From Micromonospora sp045209745 (GTDB lineage Bacteria > Actinomycetota > Actinomycetes > Mycobacteriales > Micromonosporaceae): 64,000 nucleotides of DNA. The notes under the pieces were generated by a model that did no database searches, was not told the DNA's origin, and was given only the letters and a program-made list of their open reading frames with translations. Position 1 is the stretch's first letter, and every line of letters begins with the position of its first letter. Made by a program: the position numbers and the translations under genes. The DNA lies in contig NZ_CP109273.1 of NCBI RefSeq assembly GCF_045209745.1, positions 4,960,001 through 5,024,000 on the forward strand, given 5' to 3'. This document shows positions 33,311 through 41,987 of the stretch, piece by piece.

Positions 33311-34696
33311 CAGGGCTATTGCGTAGTCGGTTGAAGGGTGTTTGAGCTGGGGTTTGATGTGGGACCGGTCGAGGGTGGGTTCATGTAGGACGGGTACGGC
33401 CTGTTGGTGATCATGGTGTTTGCGAAGACCACATGACCCAGAAGAAGGACCGCACCCGCCGATGTCATCATCACCCACCGAGATCCTGCTCCCGCACCGA
33501 CCCACCGGCACACTCCCCGCCGTGGTCACTGAAGGTGATCGTCAGGGCTTGTTCGAGGTGTTGTCCACGATCCCTGACCCGCGTGATCCGCGTGGCTGCC
33601 GTTACTCGCTGGTGAGCATCCTGGCGGTGGCGGTCTGCGCGGTGCTGGCCGGGGCGTGCACGTTCGCGTCGGTGACCGATTGGGTGCGTAATCAGGACCA
33701 GGAGGTCTGGGATCGGCTCGGTTTCAGCGACCGGGTACCGGCGGCCACGACGGTGTGGCGGCTGCTGATCCGCATCGACGCCGATGTGCTCTCACGGGTG
33801 CTGGCCCGGTGGCTGTTGGCCCGAACAGCGCCGGTCACCATGGCCGGGCGGCGGTGGCGGCTCGTGATCGCCGTCGACGGCAAGGTCGAACGGGGCGCCC
33901 GGCTCGCTGACGGGCGGCAAGTTCATCTGCTGTCGGCGTACGACACCTCCACTGGTGTCGTGCTCGCCCAGGTGCGGATCGACGCGAAGTCCAATGAGAT
34001 CCCGGCGTTCACTCCGCTGATGCGTCTGGTCGCCGCCCAGTTGGGATCGTTGCAAGACGTCCTGGTCGTCGCGGACGCGCTGCACGCCCAGACCGGGCAC
34101 GCGGAACTCCTCGCAGCCGACGGCGGGCACCTGATGGTCACGGTCAAGGGGAACCAGCCGACCCTGCACAACCAGCTCAAATCCCTTCCGTGGGCGCAGA
34201 TCCCGATCGGTTCCCAGACCCGCGAGACCGGCCACGGCCGCAAGGAAACCCGCACCGTCAAAACCGTCACCGTGGCCACTCCCGGCGAGATGGCGTTTCC
34301 CCACGCGCAGCAGGCCGTCCGAATCACCCGGACCCGCACGATCAAGGGCAACACCAGCCGCGAAGCGGCATACCTGACCGTGTCCCTGCCCGCCGAGCAG
34401 GCTCAACCCGCCGACCTCGGCACCTGGGCGCGGTCTGAATGGCACATCGAGAACCGCCTGCATTACGTCAGAGATGTGACACTACGTGAAGACGCTCACC
34501 AAGCCCGGACGGGCAACGGCCCCGCCGTCTTCGCGACACTCCGTAACACCTCGATCGGTTACCACCGCACAAACGGCGCCACGAACATCGCCGAAGCCAC
34601 CCGACGCGCCAACCACCGCCCACACGACCTGATCGACGCCGTGACCACCAGCAATCCTGCCTTGACCAGGGGCAACCCCACTACGCAATAGCCCTG
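33311..34696. mobile_element. ISAs1-family insertion sequence, complete
   Basis: The element is bounded by perfect 17-bp inverted repeats (33311-33327 and 34680-34696, CAGGGCTATTGCGTAGT and its complement) and flanked by a 10-bp direct repeat CTGCGTGCCC (33301-33310 and 34697-34706), the target duplication. Size (1386 bp), duplication length and one long transposase gene fit the ISAs1 family. It has split a polymorphic-toxin remnant. The perfect ends and duplication indicate a fairly recent insertion. Confidence 0.92.
33462..34691 (+). CDS. ISAs1-family transposase
   Basis: This 409-residue transposase matches the ISAs1 family: an N-terminal PDPRDPRGCRYSLVSILAVAV block, FASVTDWV, the region PAATTVWRLLIRID, then AVDGKVERGAR (first catalytic Asp), VLVVADALHAQTGHAELL (second Asp), VTVKGNQPTL and SEWHIENRLHYVRDVTLREDAHQ near the end (catalytic Glu region). 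The frame is uninterrupted. I chose ATG 33462; the same frame is open upstream to 33420. It fills its IS from end to end, the stop codon lying within the right inverted repeat. It is probably active and could supply transposase to related fragments nearby. Confidence 0.93.
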   Translation: MSSSPTEILLPHRPTGTLPAVVTEGDRQGLFEVLSTIPDPRDPRGCRYSLVSILAVAVCAVLAGACTFASVTDWVRNQDQEVWDRLGFSDRVPAATTVWRLLIRIDADVLSRVLARWLLARTAPVTMAGRRWRLVIAVDGKVERGARLADGRQVHLLSAYDTSTGVVLAQVRIDAKSNEIPAFTPLMRLVAAQLGSLQDVLVVADALHAQTGHAELLAADGGHLMVTVKGNQPTLHNQLKSLPWAQIPIGSQTRETGHGRKETRTVKTVTVATPGEMAFPHAQQAVRITRTRTIKGNTSREAAYLTVSLPAEQAQPADLGTWARSEWHIENRLHYVRDVTLREDAHQARTGNGPAVFATLRNTSIGYHRTNGATNIAEATRRANHRPHDLIDAVTTSNPALTRGNPTTQ

Positions 34697-34833
34697 CTGC
34701 GTGCCCTTCGGCGATCAGATCCGCTTCCCCAACACGCTCAGCTTCAGGAATACACCAACCCGACGTGTTATGCACCAAGAGCGGCGTGTCGCCGGCAAGC
34801 ACATAGTACGTGTGGGAGCGCGAGGGTCGGTAT
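34697..34833 (-). pseudogene. HINT-domain polymorphic toxin, C-terminal remnant
   Basis: The minus strand encodes SHTYYVLAGDTPLLVHNTSG, the characteristic end of the HINT pretoxin-processing domain (YYVLAGDTPVLVHN), followed by the start of the toxin part (IPEAERVGEADLIAEGHA). An in-frame TAG lies just upstream near 34843, so the large N-terminal part is gone. The toxin domain then runs into the IS target duplication and resumes at 33310. Confidence 0.65.
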
Positions 34834-34962
34834 GGCTACACCTCGACGACGATCATGGCCATGACCAGCGGGTTCGCTGATTCCGTGGTCCGTGGCCGCC
34901 CTGCTTGTCGGTCGTTAGCAACCGTGACAGCAACCCACAGGAAAAGCCACGCCCAATGGCGC

Positions 34963-35009
34963 ACAACGGAGTGGAACCACTACCGACGGCAATGGCTCCA
35001 CTCCGTTGT
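34963..35009. terminator. Hairpin, probable terminator
   Basis: A 13-bp perfect inverted repeat (34963-34975 with 34997-35009) encloses a 21-nt loop. It lies about 100 bp beyond the stop of the leftward GH43-like gene. A terminator is the simplest reading; the large loop and lack of a T-run make it uncertain. Confidence 0.4.
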
Positions 35010-35109
35010 CAATGTGCCTCACACCCCGGCGGCCGCTGACCCCGAGTCGAGGCATCCTGCCACAGCGCATGCCCTCTCGTGCGCGCGCTGAACTTCCGGT
35101 TCACACGCG

Positions 35110-37071
35110 TCACACGATGAAGATCGACCGCACCTGGGTGTTGCCCTTGGTTTCGACGTATACCTTGTAATCGCCGACGGTGTAGGTGCCGGCAGCGTTG
35201 TTGTCGATGGTGAACGTGGCCGTCACAGTAGACTCGCTGCCGTCGATGTGGGTCTGCTTCACCGTGATGGTCAACTCGTTCGTGTTGCCCTTCAGCTTCT
35301 TCACCACCGCCGACGGCTTGGCATCGACGACTGTCACGATCATGCCCTTTGAGGCAACCAGGTTGTAGTTCTCCCCAAACACGTTGAGCTCGTGGACTCC
35401 GACCTTGACGTTCTCGGTCGTACCCAGGGTCTTCAGCCTGACTGCGTTCGTCAGCACCCGATCGAAGGTGACGTAGTCAGCCGTGTACGCAGTGGTGTTC
35501 GTGCTCCTGTCGACCAGCGGCTTCCACGTGTTCGTAGCGATGTCCTTGTACTCCAGCGTGTACTGCACGGCGTTGTCCTTTGTGAACGCGCGCCCGAGCT
35601 CCTTCCACTGGATCTGCGCAGCAGAGATGTGGAAAACAGTCCCGAAGCCCCTGATATACGTGGGCGCAGTATCGCTGTCAGCCGGCTCCCACCAGGTGGA
35701 CAGGGATCGGTCCCCTCCGTAGTACGGATTGCGCCCGGGGGCATAGCTGCTTGCCCAGTACGCCTGGCTGTTGGTAGCCACATTGTAGAGCCCGACGTCG
35801 TCCCTGTCCGAGATCTTCTTCCCGGGGGCCAGTTGCGGCGTGTTGGACAATTCGCAATCGATTGCTCCCTTTTGCGGACCAGTGGCAATCACGTTGCAGA
35901 TGTCCATTCCCAGTCGTCGCTCGAAGAACTCCTCGTATGCGATGACATAGGTGTAGAAGAAGACCAGGTTACCGGACTTGTCGAGTACGAAGCTGCCGTG
36001 CCCGGCGTTTGGATACACCGAACTGGGGTGGTTGTTTCCGTAGCCGATCGGGTTCTGCTGCGTCTCTTTGAACCCTGAAAGCGGTTTGCGCGAAGACATG
36101 ACCCCCGTCGCGTACGTGGTGTACTCGGTGCCACCGGACGCGACCGAGAGGTAATACGTGTCCCCAACCTTGAACAGCTGCGAACCCTCCACGTACCCAT
36201 GCGTGTAGGTCGCCTTGTTGTCACCGATGTGCTGCCACTCCTGGAGCGGGTCAAAAGTCCAGAGCGCGACCGGGTCGCTGATGAGTTGCCGAGGATTGTT
36301 CGGGTCGAGTTCGGCGCCCATGATCGGCGAGCCGATGTTGTACGTCAAGTACAGCCGACCGTCCGTGTCAAGGAAGAACTGCACGTCGCCGACGCTCAGG
36401 GTCTGGCCGGTTGGGCGAAGGAAATTCCCCATGCTGGTCCACGGTCCAATGGGCGAGTCCGCTTGATAGACCGGCGTGTTGTTGCCGGCCATGTAGAACT
36501 TGCCGCCGATCTGCACGACGGTTGGTGCGACCAGGCCCAGGTTCATTTCATGGGGCGTCCACGTGAGGTAGTCGGTAGTGGACCAGACAGTGCGGTTGTT
36601 GTTCGGTGCGTTCTGCATGGCGCCGGATGCGTAGAGATAGATGGTCCCGTCGACGTTCAGCGCGGACCAGTCCGCCCCGGTCCGTGCCGAGTTCTCCGAA
36701 ATCCTGGTGAAACCGACGGTGGATCGGCTCGCGAGAGTCCGCCCGGACGCTGCCGTCCACGTCTCCAGGTTCAAGCTGGCTGGAATTTGCGATGTGTTGG
36801 CAACGTTCGCATCCGTGGGCGGCATCGTACCTACGATGTTGCGCACCGCCATCCCGGGCAGATTGACCGGGTTCACATAGGTCTGCGACATGTCGACACC
36901 AGTCAGCGGCACCTTGGCGGACGGGGTCTGGGGTCCGAGGCCCTGCGCGGGCTTCTCCGCCGAGGCCGGCACAATCGGTGCCAGTTGGCCCACCCCTACT
37001 CCGACCGCGAGAGCAAGGCCAATAGCCGCTAAACCTCGACGTCCCATTCCAACAGTCCTCTTGATAGCCAT
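35110..37071 (-). CDS. Secreted GH43-like glycoside hydrolase
   Basis: This 653-residue exported protein has a Sec or Tat-like signal (MGRRGLAAIGLALAVGVGVG, then a PASA cleavage region). The middle (about 130-420) reads as a five-bladed beta-propeller of the GH43 type: GADWSALNVDGTIYLYAS, VWSTTDYLTWTPHEM, VGDVQFFLDTDGRLYLTY, GYVEGSQLFKVGDTYYLS (with the likely acid Glu) and HGSFVLDKSGNLVFFY. The later part has a discoidin-like fold region (WWEPADSDTAPTYIRGFG, VQYTLEY), and the end a small beta domain. It probably trims arabinan or xylan side chains outside the cell. I chose ATG 37071 over an upstream start because it gives a normal signal peptide. LacI-type operators lie just upstream. Confidence 0.8.
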   Translation of the reverse strand: MAIKRTVGMGRRGLAAIGLALAVGVGVGQLAPIVPASAEKPAQGLGPQTPSAKVPLTGVDMSQTYVNPVNLPGMAVRNIVGTMPPTDANVANTSQIPASLNLETWTAASGRTLASRSTVGFTRISENSARTGADWSALNVDGTIYLYASGAMQNAPNNNRTVWSTTDYLTWTPHEMNLGLVAPTVVQIGGKFYMAGNNTPVYQADSPIGPWTSMGNFLRPTGQTLSVGDVQFFLDTDGRLYLTYNIGSPIMGAELDPNNPRQLISDPVALWTFDPLQEWQHIGDNKATYTHGYVEGSQLFKVGDTYYLSVASGGTEYTTYATGVMSSRKPLSGFKETQQNPIGYGNNHPSSVYPNAGHGSFVLDKSGNLVFFYTYVIAYEEFFERRLGMDICNVIATGPQKGAIDCELSNTPQLAPGKKISDRDDVGLYNVATNSQAYWASSYAPGRNPYYGGDRSLSTWWEPADSDTAPTYIRGFGTVFHISAAQIQWKELGRAFTKDNAVQYTLEYKDIATNTWKPLVDRSTNTTAYTADYVTFDRVLTNAVRLKTLGTTENVKVGVHELNVFGENYNLVASKGMIVTVVDAKPSAVVKKLKGNTNELTITVKQTHIDGSESTVTATFTIDNNAAGTYTVGDYKVYVETKGNTQVRSIFIV

Positions 37072-37100
37072 TAGGTTCCTAACCTTCCGTCTGGGCTGCG

Positions 37101-37163
37101 TGAGCGCTAACATGGGCGCGCATTGTTAGCGTTAACAATTCTGGCCGATGTTAGCGCTACCAT
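37101..37163. promoter_or_regulatory. Three LacI-type operators upstream of the GH43-like gene
   Basis: Three related palindromes lie in a row: TGAGCGCTAACA (37101-37112), TTGTTAGCGTTAACAA (37123-37138, nearly perfect) and ATGTTAGCGCTACCAT (37148-37163). They match the TGTTAGCGCTAACA type of operator used by actinobacterial LacI-family sugar regulators. They overlap the region where the leftward promoter should lie, so sugar-relieved repression is expected. Confidence 0.75.
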
Positions 37164-37259
37164 CTGGAGTGTGTCAAGGACGCCAATGCACGTAGCCTAA
37201 TACGGCAGCCCGGGTTGTAACTGTTCAGCTGGTTTGGGGTAGCCAGGTCTGCCCAGGCG

Positions 37260-37370
37260 AGCCTGGAGATGCTGCTGACCCAGATTGAGACGGACAGCGG
37301 CGGCGCGCTGCGCGAGACCATCGCACCCACCCTGGTCGCGCGCCAGAGCGTGGCTGGGCCGGCTCGCTGA
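37260..37370 (+). pseudogene. LacI-family regulator, C-terminal remnant
   Basis: The reading SLEMLLTQIETDSGG, then LRETIAPTLVARQSVAGPAR and stop, looks like the last 36 residues of a LacI-family repressor (the segment ending in ...LVVRxSTA). Nothing corresponding to the DNA-binding or main sensor domain precedes it. It points toward the sugar-transport remnant and sits beside LacI-type operators, so it is likely the former local repressor. Confidence 0.55.
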
Positions 37371-37851
37371 CCGCGACACGGGTCTCTGGGTTACGGGGAC
37401 AGGTGGCCCAGAGCCTGGGGTGATCCGCCGTTGGCGGACGGCGGGAGCGTGGACACAGATACACCGCGTCCGAAACAGTTCCACAACTCCGTCGTGGCGA
37501 GTCTCGCGGAGTCGTTGTGCGGTGACTTCGCGGCATCGAGCACAAAGGGCAAGGGCATCATTTCCCGTCCCGGGCCACCGCCTACCACCAACCTGGCAGC
37601 CGTCACCCTGGGCCTGTGATCACTCGTCCTCTCTGGCGGCCAAGCCGGGCCGCCTGGCGAGCCAACCGAACGGGAGAACCAGTGGCACGCGGACGTGCGC
37701 GGCAGGCAGGTCCCTCTGAGAACCCCGCTGGGTGAGCAAGGTCGTGATCGTCACGCTCACCGGCGACAAGCCCGCCGACCTGCGGCTGAGCTTCACCGTC
37801 GACGCCGCCGCCCGCAAGATCCGCCAACTCAATGTCTTGCGCCCTTCGGAG
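37371..37851. other. Decayed intergenic region
   Basis: No intact gene is seen. A short frame at 37732-37857 (VIVTLTGDKPADLRLSFTVD, then RQLNVLRPSEC and stop) looks protein-like and may be the tail of an unidentified gene, cut at its 5' side. The rest shows only short arginine-rich frames. Confidence 0.4.
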
Positions 37852-37865
37852 TGTTAACGATAACA
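37852..37865. promoter_or_regulatory. LacI-type operator upstream of truncated lipoprotein
   Basis: TGTTAACGATAACA is a near-perfect palindrome of the same class as the operators at 37101-37163. It lies about 100 bp upstream of the lipoprotein remnant, which implies that transporter and GH43-like gene were in one regulon. Confidence 0.65.
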
Positions 37866-37961
37866 TCCGCGTCGGTTGTCAGCGCATCCGAGCGTGACCT
37901 AAAGGACATAACCTCCACTCGACTCAGGTGTGCGTCGGGCGGATCTTGAGGAGGAGACCAG

Positions 37962-38055
37962 ATGGTAAGCACCAAGCGATTTCGCTGGCTACTGAGCGTC
38001 GCCAGCGCCGGGGTCCTGGCACTCGGCCTGTCGGCGTGTTCCGGCGGTGGGCCGG
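37962..38055 (+). pseudogene. Sugar ABC substrate-binding lipoprotein, 5' remnant
   Basis: The first 30 residues form a textbook lipoprotein signal: MVSTKRFRWLL, a hydrophobic core, and the lipobox LSAC followed by SGGG. GGAGGAG lies 8 nt before the ATG. After about residue 31 the frame enters antisense IS5 sequence and ends at 38147. It was probably the substrate-binding protein of an ABC sugar importer controlled by the LacI-type operator at 37852. Confidence 0.65.
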
Positions 38056-38301
38056 CGTCGTTCCAGTCCCGCAACCTGCGCCAGCAGGTCTTCCCAAAGC
38101 CGAACCCCAACTCCTGGGGCAGGAACCTTCACGGAATCGCGGTGTGAAGCATGAACAGGATTCCGCACAACACTCTGCGGTCGTCGAGGCGCTTACGCCC
38201 GGGGAACCGGTGCCGGCGTGGTGGTCGGGGTGGCAGCAGCGGTTTGACCTCGGCCCAGAGTTCGTCCGAGACGATCCACGGCGGCTGCTCACCCCTCCTC
38301 A
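38050..38301 (-). pseudogene. IS5-family transposase, N-terminal fragment
   Basis: The minus strand encodes WIVSDELWAEVKPLLPPRPP, FPGRKRLDDRRVLCGILFML and HTAIP, then a TGA where a Trp codon (TGG) is expected, then in the same frame FLPQELGFGFGKTCWRRLRDWNDAG. This is the beginning of an IS5-type transposase. It is cut at about 38050, where it joins the lipoprotein remnant; the catalytic domain is absent. The nonsense codon and truncation make it inert. Confidence 0.75.
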
Positions 38302-38345
38302 CGTTCAGACAGAACGATCCTCGTATCCCGAGGACACGCCCAACA

Positions 38346-40187
38346 TCATTTCGTGTTGGTGTCGATGGTGTAAACCACGTCTGACTCGACGTCGTGGCGG
38401 GTGATGCCGGGTACGTCGGGGATGTCAAGCAGTGGTTCATATGGGGTACCTTCGACCCGGTTGCGCAGCAGGACGATGCTGCGGATGCCGAGCTGGTGCA
38501 ACCGATCCAAGGCCGGCTTGCTGGGGAAGGTCGCTATAACGTCGCGGATCGCCTGACGGTTGGGTGTGGTGTAGCTGGCCGCACCGTTGACCATGGTGGG
38601 AAAACCGTTGGTCGACCAAAGTAGGACGTTGAGGTCGATGCCGTCGTTGGACGGCAATACCATGATCGGAGCGTGCGCGGAGGCTAGCGCCATCGCGGCC
38701 GGTTCGGCTGGGGTTTGGGGGTGGTCCAGGTCAGGCAGGCCCTCAGCTAGCACGAGGACCAGCAACGGAACGGTCAGTAGCCGTGCCGATCTCACCGACC
38801 ATTTCGGCTTGGCGCCGCTGCGAGCCACCTCGGCCAGGTGGGTAACCAGGCCGGCCGCGAGGATGGCCAGGCAGAGAGTGGGCCACAAGATCAACCGGCC
38901 TGGTGTACGGGATCCATCGAACCCGGGCACGTGAAGATAGAGCAGGCGGTAGATCGGCCCGTTCGTGCCCAGCGCGAACAACACTCCGACGACCGCCCCA
39001 AACAGCAGCAGAAGCCGTTGCACCGGTGACCAGCGGGATAGGAACAGGCCGGCGAAGGCCAGTAGATACAGTGCATACCCGCATAGCAGCACTTTCTCAG
39101 TCGATACGTCACCAAGAGCGGTGCGGGCGTCGTTGTGCAGGGTGCCCCAGGGCAGCGAGGACTGCGGCGCCACGAGAAGTCCGCGCAGTGTCGGGGAGAA
39201 AAACGCGACGTAGTCCCAGTCCCGGGTGACATCTGGGTTGAGCTCGCGCACGTGTTGGTACGCGTACGCGAAGTATCCGGTCACCGCGGTGAAGACCAGC
39301 CCGCCGATCAGATCACCGACGATCAGCCGGAGGCTAAGGCGTGGGCGGTGGATCAGCCAGGCTATCAGTGTGATCAGGCAGAGGGCGGCGAGGACGTATA
39401 CGAATCCCAGCCCCACGCCGAAGCCTAGGCTGACCTGCCAGGCCGCGACCAGCCAGCCAGCGAACGCCCAGCCCGGCCGGACTCGTTCGGCAAGGTAGCC
39501 GCGGGTGAACGAGAGTCCGTGGCCGCGCGCCAGCATCGCCAGGGCCAGAGTGATACCACCGGTGGAGAGAATATTCAAATGGCCGTCGTGGCCGTAGCGC
39601 CAGGGCGCGTAGGCGAGGGCGGCCCCGGCTACCGCGGCGGCGACCTTATTCGCGCCAAGTTGGCGCAGGAGCGCGTAGCCGCCGAGGAAGGCGAGCGCGA
39701 AAGCCAGCACGAACAGGATGTTGTAGCGCAGCACGGCGCCGACTACACCGTTGCCTATCAGCCCTGCCGGGGCATAGCCGAGCAGGCTGTCGCTCAGGGC
39801 TAGGCCGTACGTGTCGGGATAGAAAGCGTTGGTATCCCACAGGCCACGCAGACCGTGGGTGAGAGCGTGGCCACCCCATCCCACCAGCCATGCTTGGGCC
39901 GTCGGGTCACCCACGTCACCGACGATGGTGTGGGCCGGGTCGGCGATCGGCACAGTCTTGGCGCCGGCAGTCACCACGCGAACCGCGTACGGCGGAATCA
40001 GCCAGATCATCGCGACAGCGAGGAGCACCGAACCGAGGCTCGCGATACTCAGTTCCCGCCGATGGGCCCTACGTGTCAGCCAGTCCCTCGTGCCTGGACT
40101 GGCACGCGCGAGTCGGCCATTTTGTCCAAGCTCGCTGAGAGTGACGGTTGATGTGGGGCCTCCTGCCGGTGGCTCTACCTGCGTCAT
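38346..40187 (-). CDS. Polytopic membrane protein, GT-C glycosyltransferase-like
   Basis: This 613-residue protein has about 10-12 membrane helices and a soluble C-terminal domain of about 110 residues, ending in a beta-rich segment (GIRSIVLLRNRVEG, SDVVYTIDTNTK). The first large loop after helix 1 is acidic (VPIADPAHTIVGDVGDP) and is followed by WDTNAFYPDTYGLALSD, similar to polyprenyl-phosphate-sugar-dependent GT-C enzymes, whose first loop carries catalytic acids. It may add a sugar or build a cell-wall or exopolysaccharide. The frame extends to 40262, but ATG 40187 (MTQVEPPAGG) is the more natural start. It stands alone between IS fragments. Only the fold is inferred. Confidence 0.65.
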   Translation of the reverse strand: MTQVEPPAGGPTSTVTLSELGQNGRLARASPGTRDWLTRRAHRRELSIASLGSVLLAVAMIWLIPPYAVRVVTAGAKTVPIADPAHTIVGDVGDPTAQAWLVGWGGHALTHGLRGLWDTNAFYPDTYGLALSDSLLGYAPAGLIGNGVVGAVLRYNILFVLAFALAFLGGYALLRQLGANKVAAAVAGAALAYAPWRYGHDGHLNILSTGGITLALAMLARGHGLSFTRGYLAERVRPGWAFAGWLVAAWQVSLGFGVGLGFVYVLAALCLITLIAWLIHRPRLSLRLIVGDLIGGLVFTAVTGYFAYAYQHVRELNPDVTRDWDYVAFFSPTLRGLLVAPQSSLPWGTLHNDARTALGDVSTEKVLLCGYALYLLAFAGLFLSRWSPVQRLLLLFGAVVGVLFALGTNGPIYRLLYLHVPGFDGSRTPGRLILWPTLCLAILAAGLVTHLAEVARSGAKPKWSVRSARLLTVPLLVLVLAEGLPDLDHPQTPAEPAAMALASAHAPIMVLPSNDGIDLNVLLWSTNGFPTMVNGAASYTTPNRQAIRDVIATFPSKPALDRLHQLGIRSIVLLRNRVEGTPYEPLLDIPDVPGITRHDVESDVVYTIDTNTK

Positions 40188-40318
40188 CACATTTACCCTC
40201 ACTTTTGAACCGCTGCAGTAAATCATGAGCAGGGCGGCGCATAGAGTCAAGACCTCGATCAATGCCGTTCAGGTAGCCGGGCCTTACGCTGTTTATCAAA
40301 GGCGTCTTGTCACGCAGG

Positions 40319-40680
40319 AGTCGCGATCGGTGCAGCGGCGAATTTTGCCGCTGTCGGAACAGGACACGCCAGGGTTGCTGCAGGCCCTCGCCCGGGTCCC
40401 GGACCCACGGGACGCTGGCGGCCGGATCCATCCGCTGCCGGGACTGCTCGCGATCGCGGCGGTGGTTTCGGGAATCGAGCCGCGTCATGGAGATCGTTGA
40501 CTGGGCCGCCGACCTGCCGGAGCGGCGTGGGAGCGTCTCGGTGCAACCCGCGACGCGTTCACCGGTGTCCGGCGGGTGCCTGACGACAGCACCCTGTCCC
40601 GGGTACTGACCGGTATCGACGCGGACGCCCTCGATGCTGCGGTGTGCCGCTGGCTATTCAGCCGGGCGGGTCTGACCGGG
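40319..40680 (+). pseudogene. ISAs1-family transposase, N-terminal fragment
   Basis: The pieces LLQALARVPDPRDAGGRIH, PLPGLLAIAAVVSG, VDWAADLPERRG, then DDSTLSRVLTGIDADALDAAV and CRWLFSRAG fall in different frames and together match the first 110 residues of an ISAs1 transposase. At least two frameshifts and a 3' truncation are present. Just upstream (40259-40276) is TCAATGCCGTTCAGGTAG, similar to the left end of the IS4-type element at 42456. Confidence 0.7.
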
Positions 40681-40746
40681 GGTCTGTGGATCTAAGGGTG
40701 TTTCCGGCCTGACCTGCCAGGCGTTGTGCCTGGTGAGGAGGGTGCC

Positions 40747-40915
40747 GTGATGACCGCGACACAGAACGACCAGACCGGACGTAAGAAGCGGGCGGAGCCG
40801 TCGGCGGAAGCGAAGGCCGCCGTCGAGTTGGTCCGGGCGGCGAAGGAGCAGGGCCTGTCGTTGACTGGTCCGGAGGGGCTGCTCCGGCAGTTGACCAAGA
40901 CGGTCCTGGAGACTC
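40747..40915 (+). pseudogene. IS256-family transposase, N-terminal fragment
   Basis: The frame starting near 40750 (MTATQNDQTGRKKRAE) contains AAVELVRAAKEQGLSLTGP, then EGLLRQLTKTVLET, the beginning of an IS256/mutator-type transposase, which normally continues with ALxxEMxxHLGY. That continuation is missing; unrelated sequence begins right after VLET. A ribosome-binding site-like GGTGAGGAGG lies upstream. Confidence 0.65.
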
Positions 40916-41180
40916 CAGTTCCTCAGCTGCGGCGGCCACCGTTCGGCGCCAGCCTGCGGCGACGGCTCAAACCGATCGAAGATCATCCCACGGATGCCGA
41001 GCGTGGCCAGCGCCCGGGGGACGAAGCCTCTACTGCGTGAAGCGCCTCGTACGCCACCACCGAGCCGAGCGAGTGGGCCACCACCACCTCGGTATCCACG
41101 GTCAGCGCGTCGCGCACGCGCCGGCAGACGCGCTGCTGGACTTCGTCTTCGGTCAGGTAGCGGCGACCTGCCGCAGCGCC
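40915..41180 (-). pseudogene. Alpha/beta hydrolase (lipase-like) fragment
   Basis: The minus strand encodes YLTEDEVQQRVCRRVRDALT, VDTEVVVAHSLGSVVAYEAL (a nucleophile elbow, HSLGS) and, after a frame change near 41015, RALATLGIRGMIFDRFEPSP. This resembles alpha/beta hydrolases that accompany actinobacterial caspase- or STAND-type proteins. The gene is cut on the left by the IS256 fragment and degraded on the right. Confidence 0.55.
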
Positions 41181-41399
41181 CCGAGGACCAGGCGATCGAT
41201 GAGGCCTGGCGAAGAAGCGGGAGTGTTCTCCACGCGTCGAGCGCCCGTTGGGTCACGAACGGAGGACATACGCCGACTGGCACCACCGCTCACCCCAGGA
41301 GCGCGAGGCCGCGCGTAACGCCGCCGCCTTCACCCAGCCATACCGATACGCGCTGGTCAGAGCTCTCCTAACGGCGCTGGCCTACCCAGCGGGTACACG

Positions 41400-41580
41400 G
41401 CGATGGCGGGCTGGGTGGCCAACGTGCCGCCCGCAGTGTTGACCGATCTGTACCTGCGGGCTGGTGCGTTGCCGGTGGGCCGGCCGTCGCGGTCGACGAT
41501 CTGGCGGGTCTGCACGGATACCGACGCGTGGGCCCTGGACACCGCGATTCGCGGGGTGGACGGCGGCCCGCCGGTCCGGT
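41400..41580 (+). pseudogene. ISAs1-family transposase fragment
   Basis: VLTDLYLRAGALPVGRPSRS and TIWRVCTDTDAWALDTAIRG read like the segment RPSxxTxRRxLxxxDAxALDxAIxxW of ISAs1 transposases. Flanking parts are missing or in other frames. It is a third ISAs1-related piece within 8 kb. Confidence 0.5.
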
Positions 41581-41660
41581 CCCGCTGCCGTCACCAGCGA
41601 GCGCAGCACCGGTGAGGGGTCGTTGGCTGTGCCCGTTCGCTTGATGCTTGGTCCTGTGAA

Positions 41661-41987
41661 TCAGCCCAAGAGCTTCTTCTTCTGGGCGAGAAACTCCTCT
41701 GGCGTCAGGACGCCAGCGTCCCGGAGCTGCGCCAACTTGGCGAGCTCGTCGGCGACCGAAACTCCCGGTTGAGGCGGTGCTACTGCCGCCTGAGACGACT
41801 TGCCGAAGTCTGGATGGCTGCGGAACCACTGCTCAATCTTCTCGGCCGTTCCGTAGTTCACTGGGACTTCAGCGAGGGTCGTGCCGGAACCTTGGACAGT
41901 CAGAACCTGCTGCATCGACGATGCCTTGAGTCGCTTCTTGTCGTCCCGGGTCACCTTGCGAACCGAGAATCCAGAGATGTCGCGCAT
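41661..41987 (-). CDS. SHOCT-domain protein
   Basis: This 108-residue protein ends with a clear SHOCT (short C-terminal) domain: DELAKLAQLRDAGVLTPEEF followed by LAQKKKLLG. The first 65 residues (VRKVTRDDKKRLKASSMQQV, LTVQGSGTTLAEVPVNYGTA) look like strands of a small PH-like (bPH/DUF4429-type) domain. SHOCT often regulates or oligomerises small membrane-associated domains; the specific role is unknown. The start overlaps the stop of the small ORF upstream by one base (TGATG). Both may be halves of one gene split by a frameshift. Confidence 0.75.
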   Translation of the reverse strand: MRDISGFSVRKVTRDDKKRLKASSMQQVLTVQGSGTTLAEVPVNYGTAEKIEQWFRSHPDFGKSSQAAVAPPQPGVSVADELAKLAQLRDAGVLTPEEFLAQKKKLLG

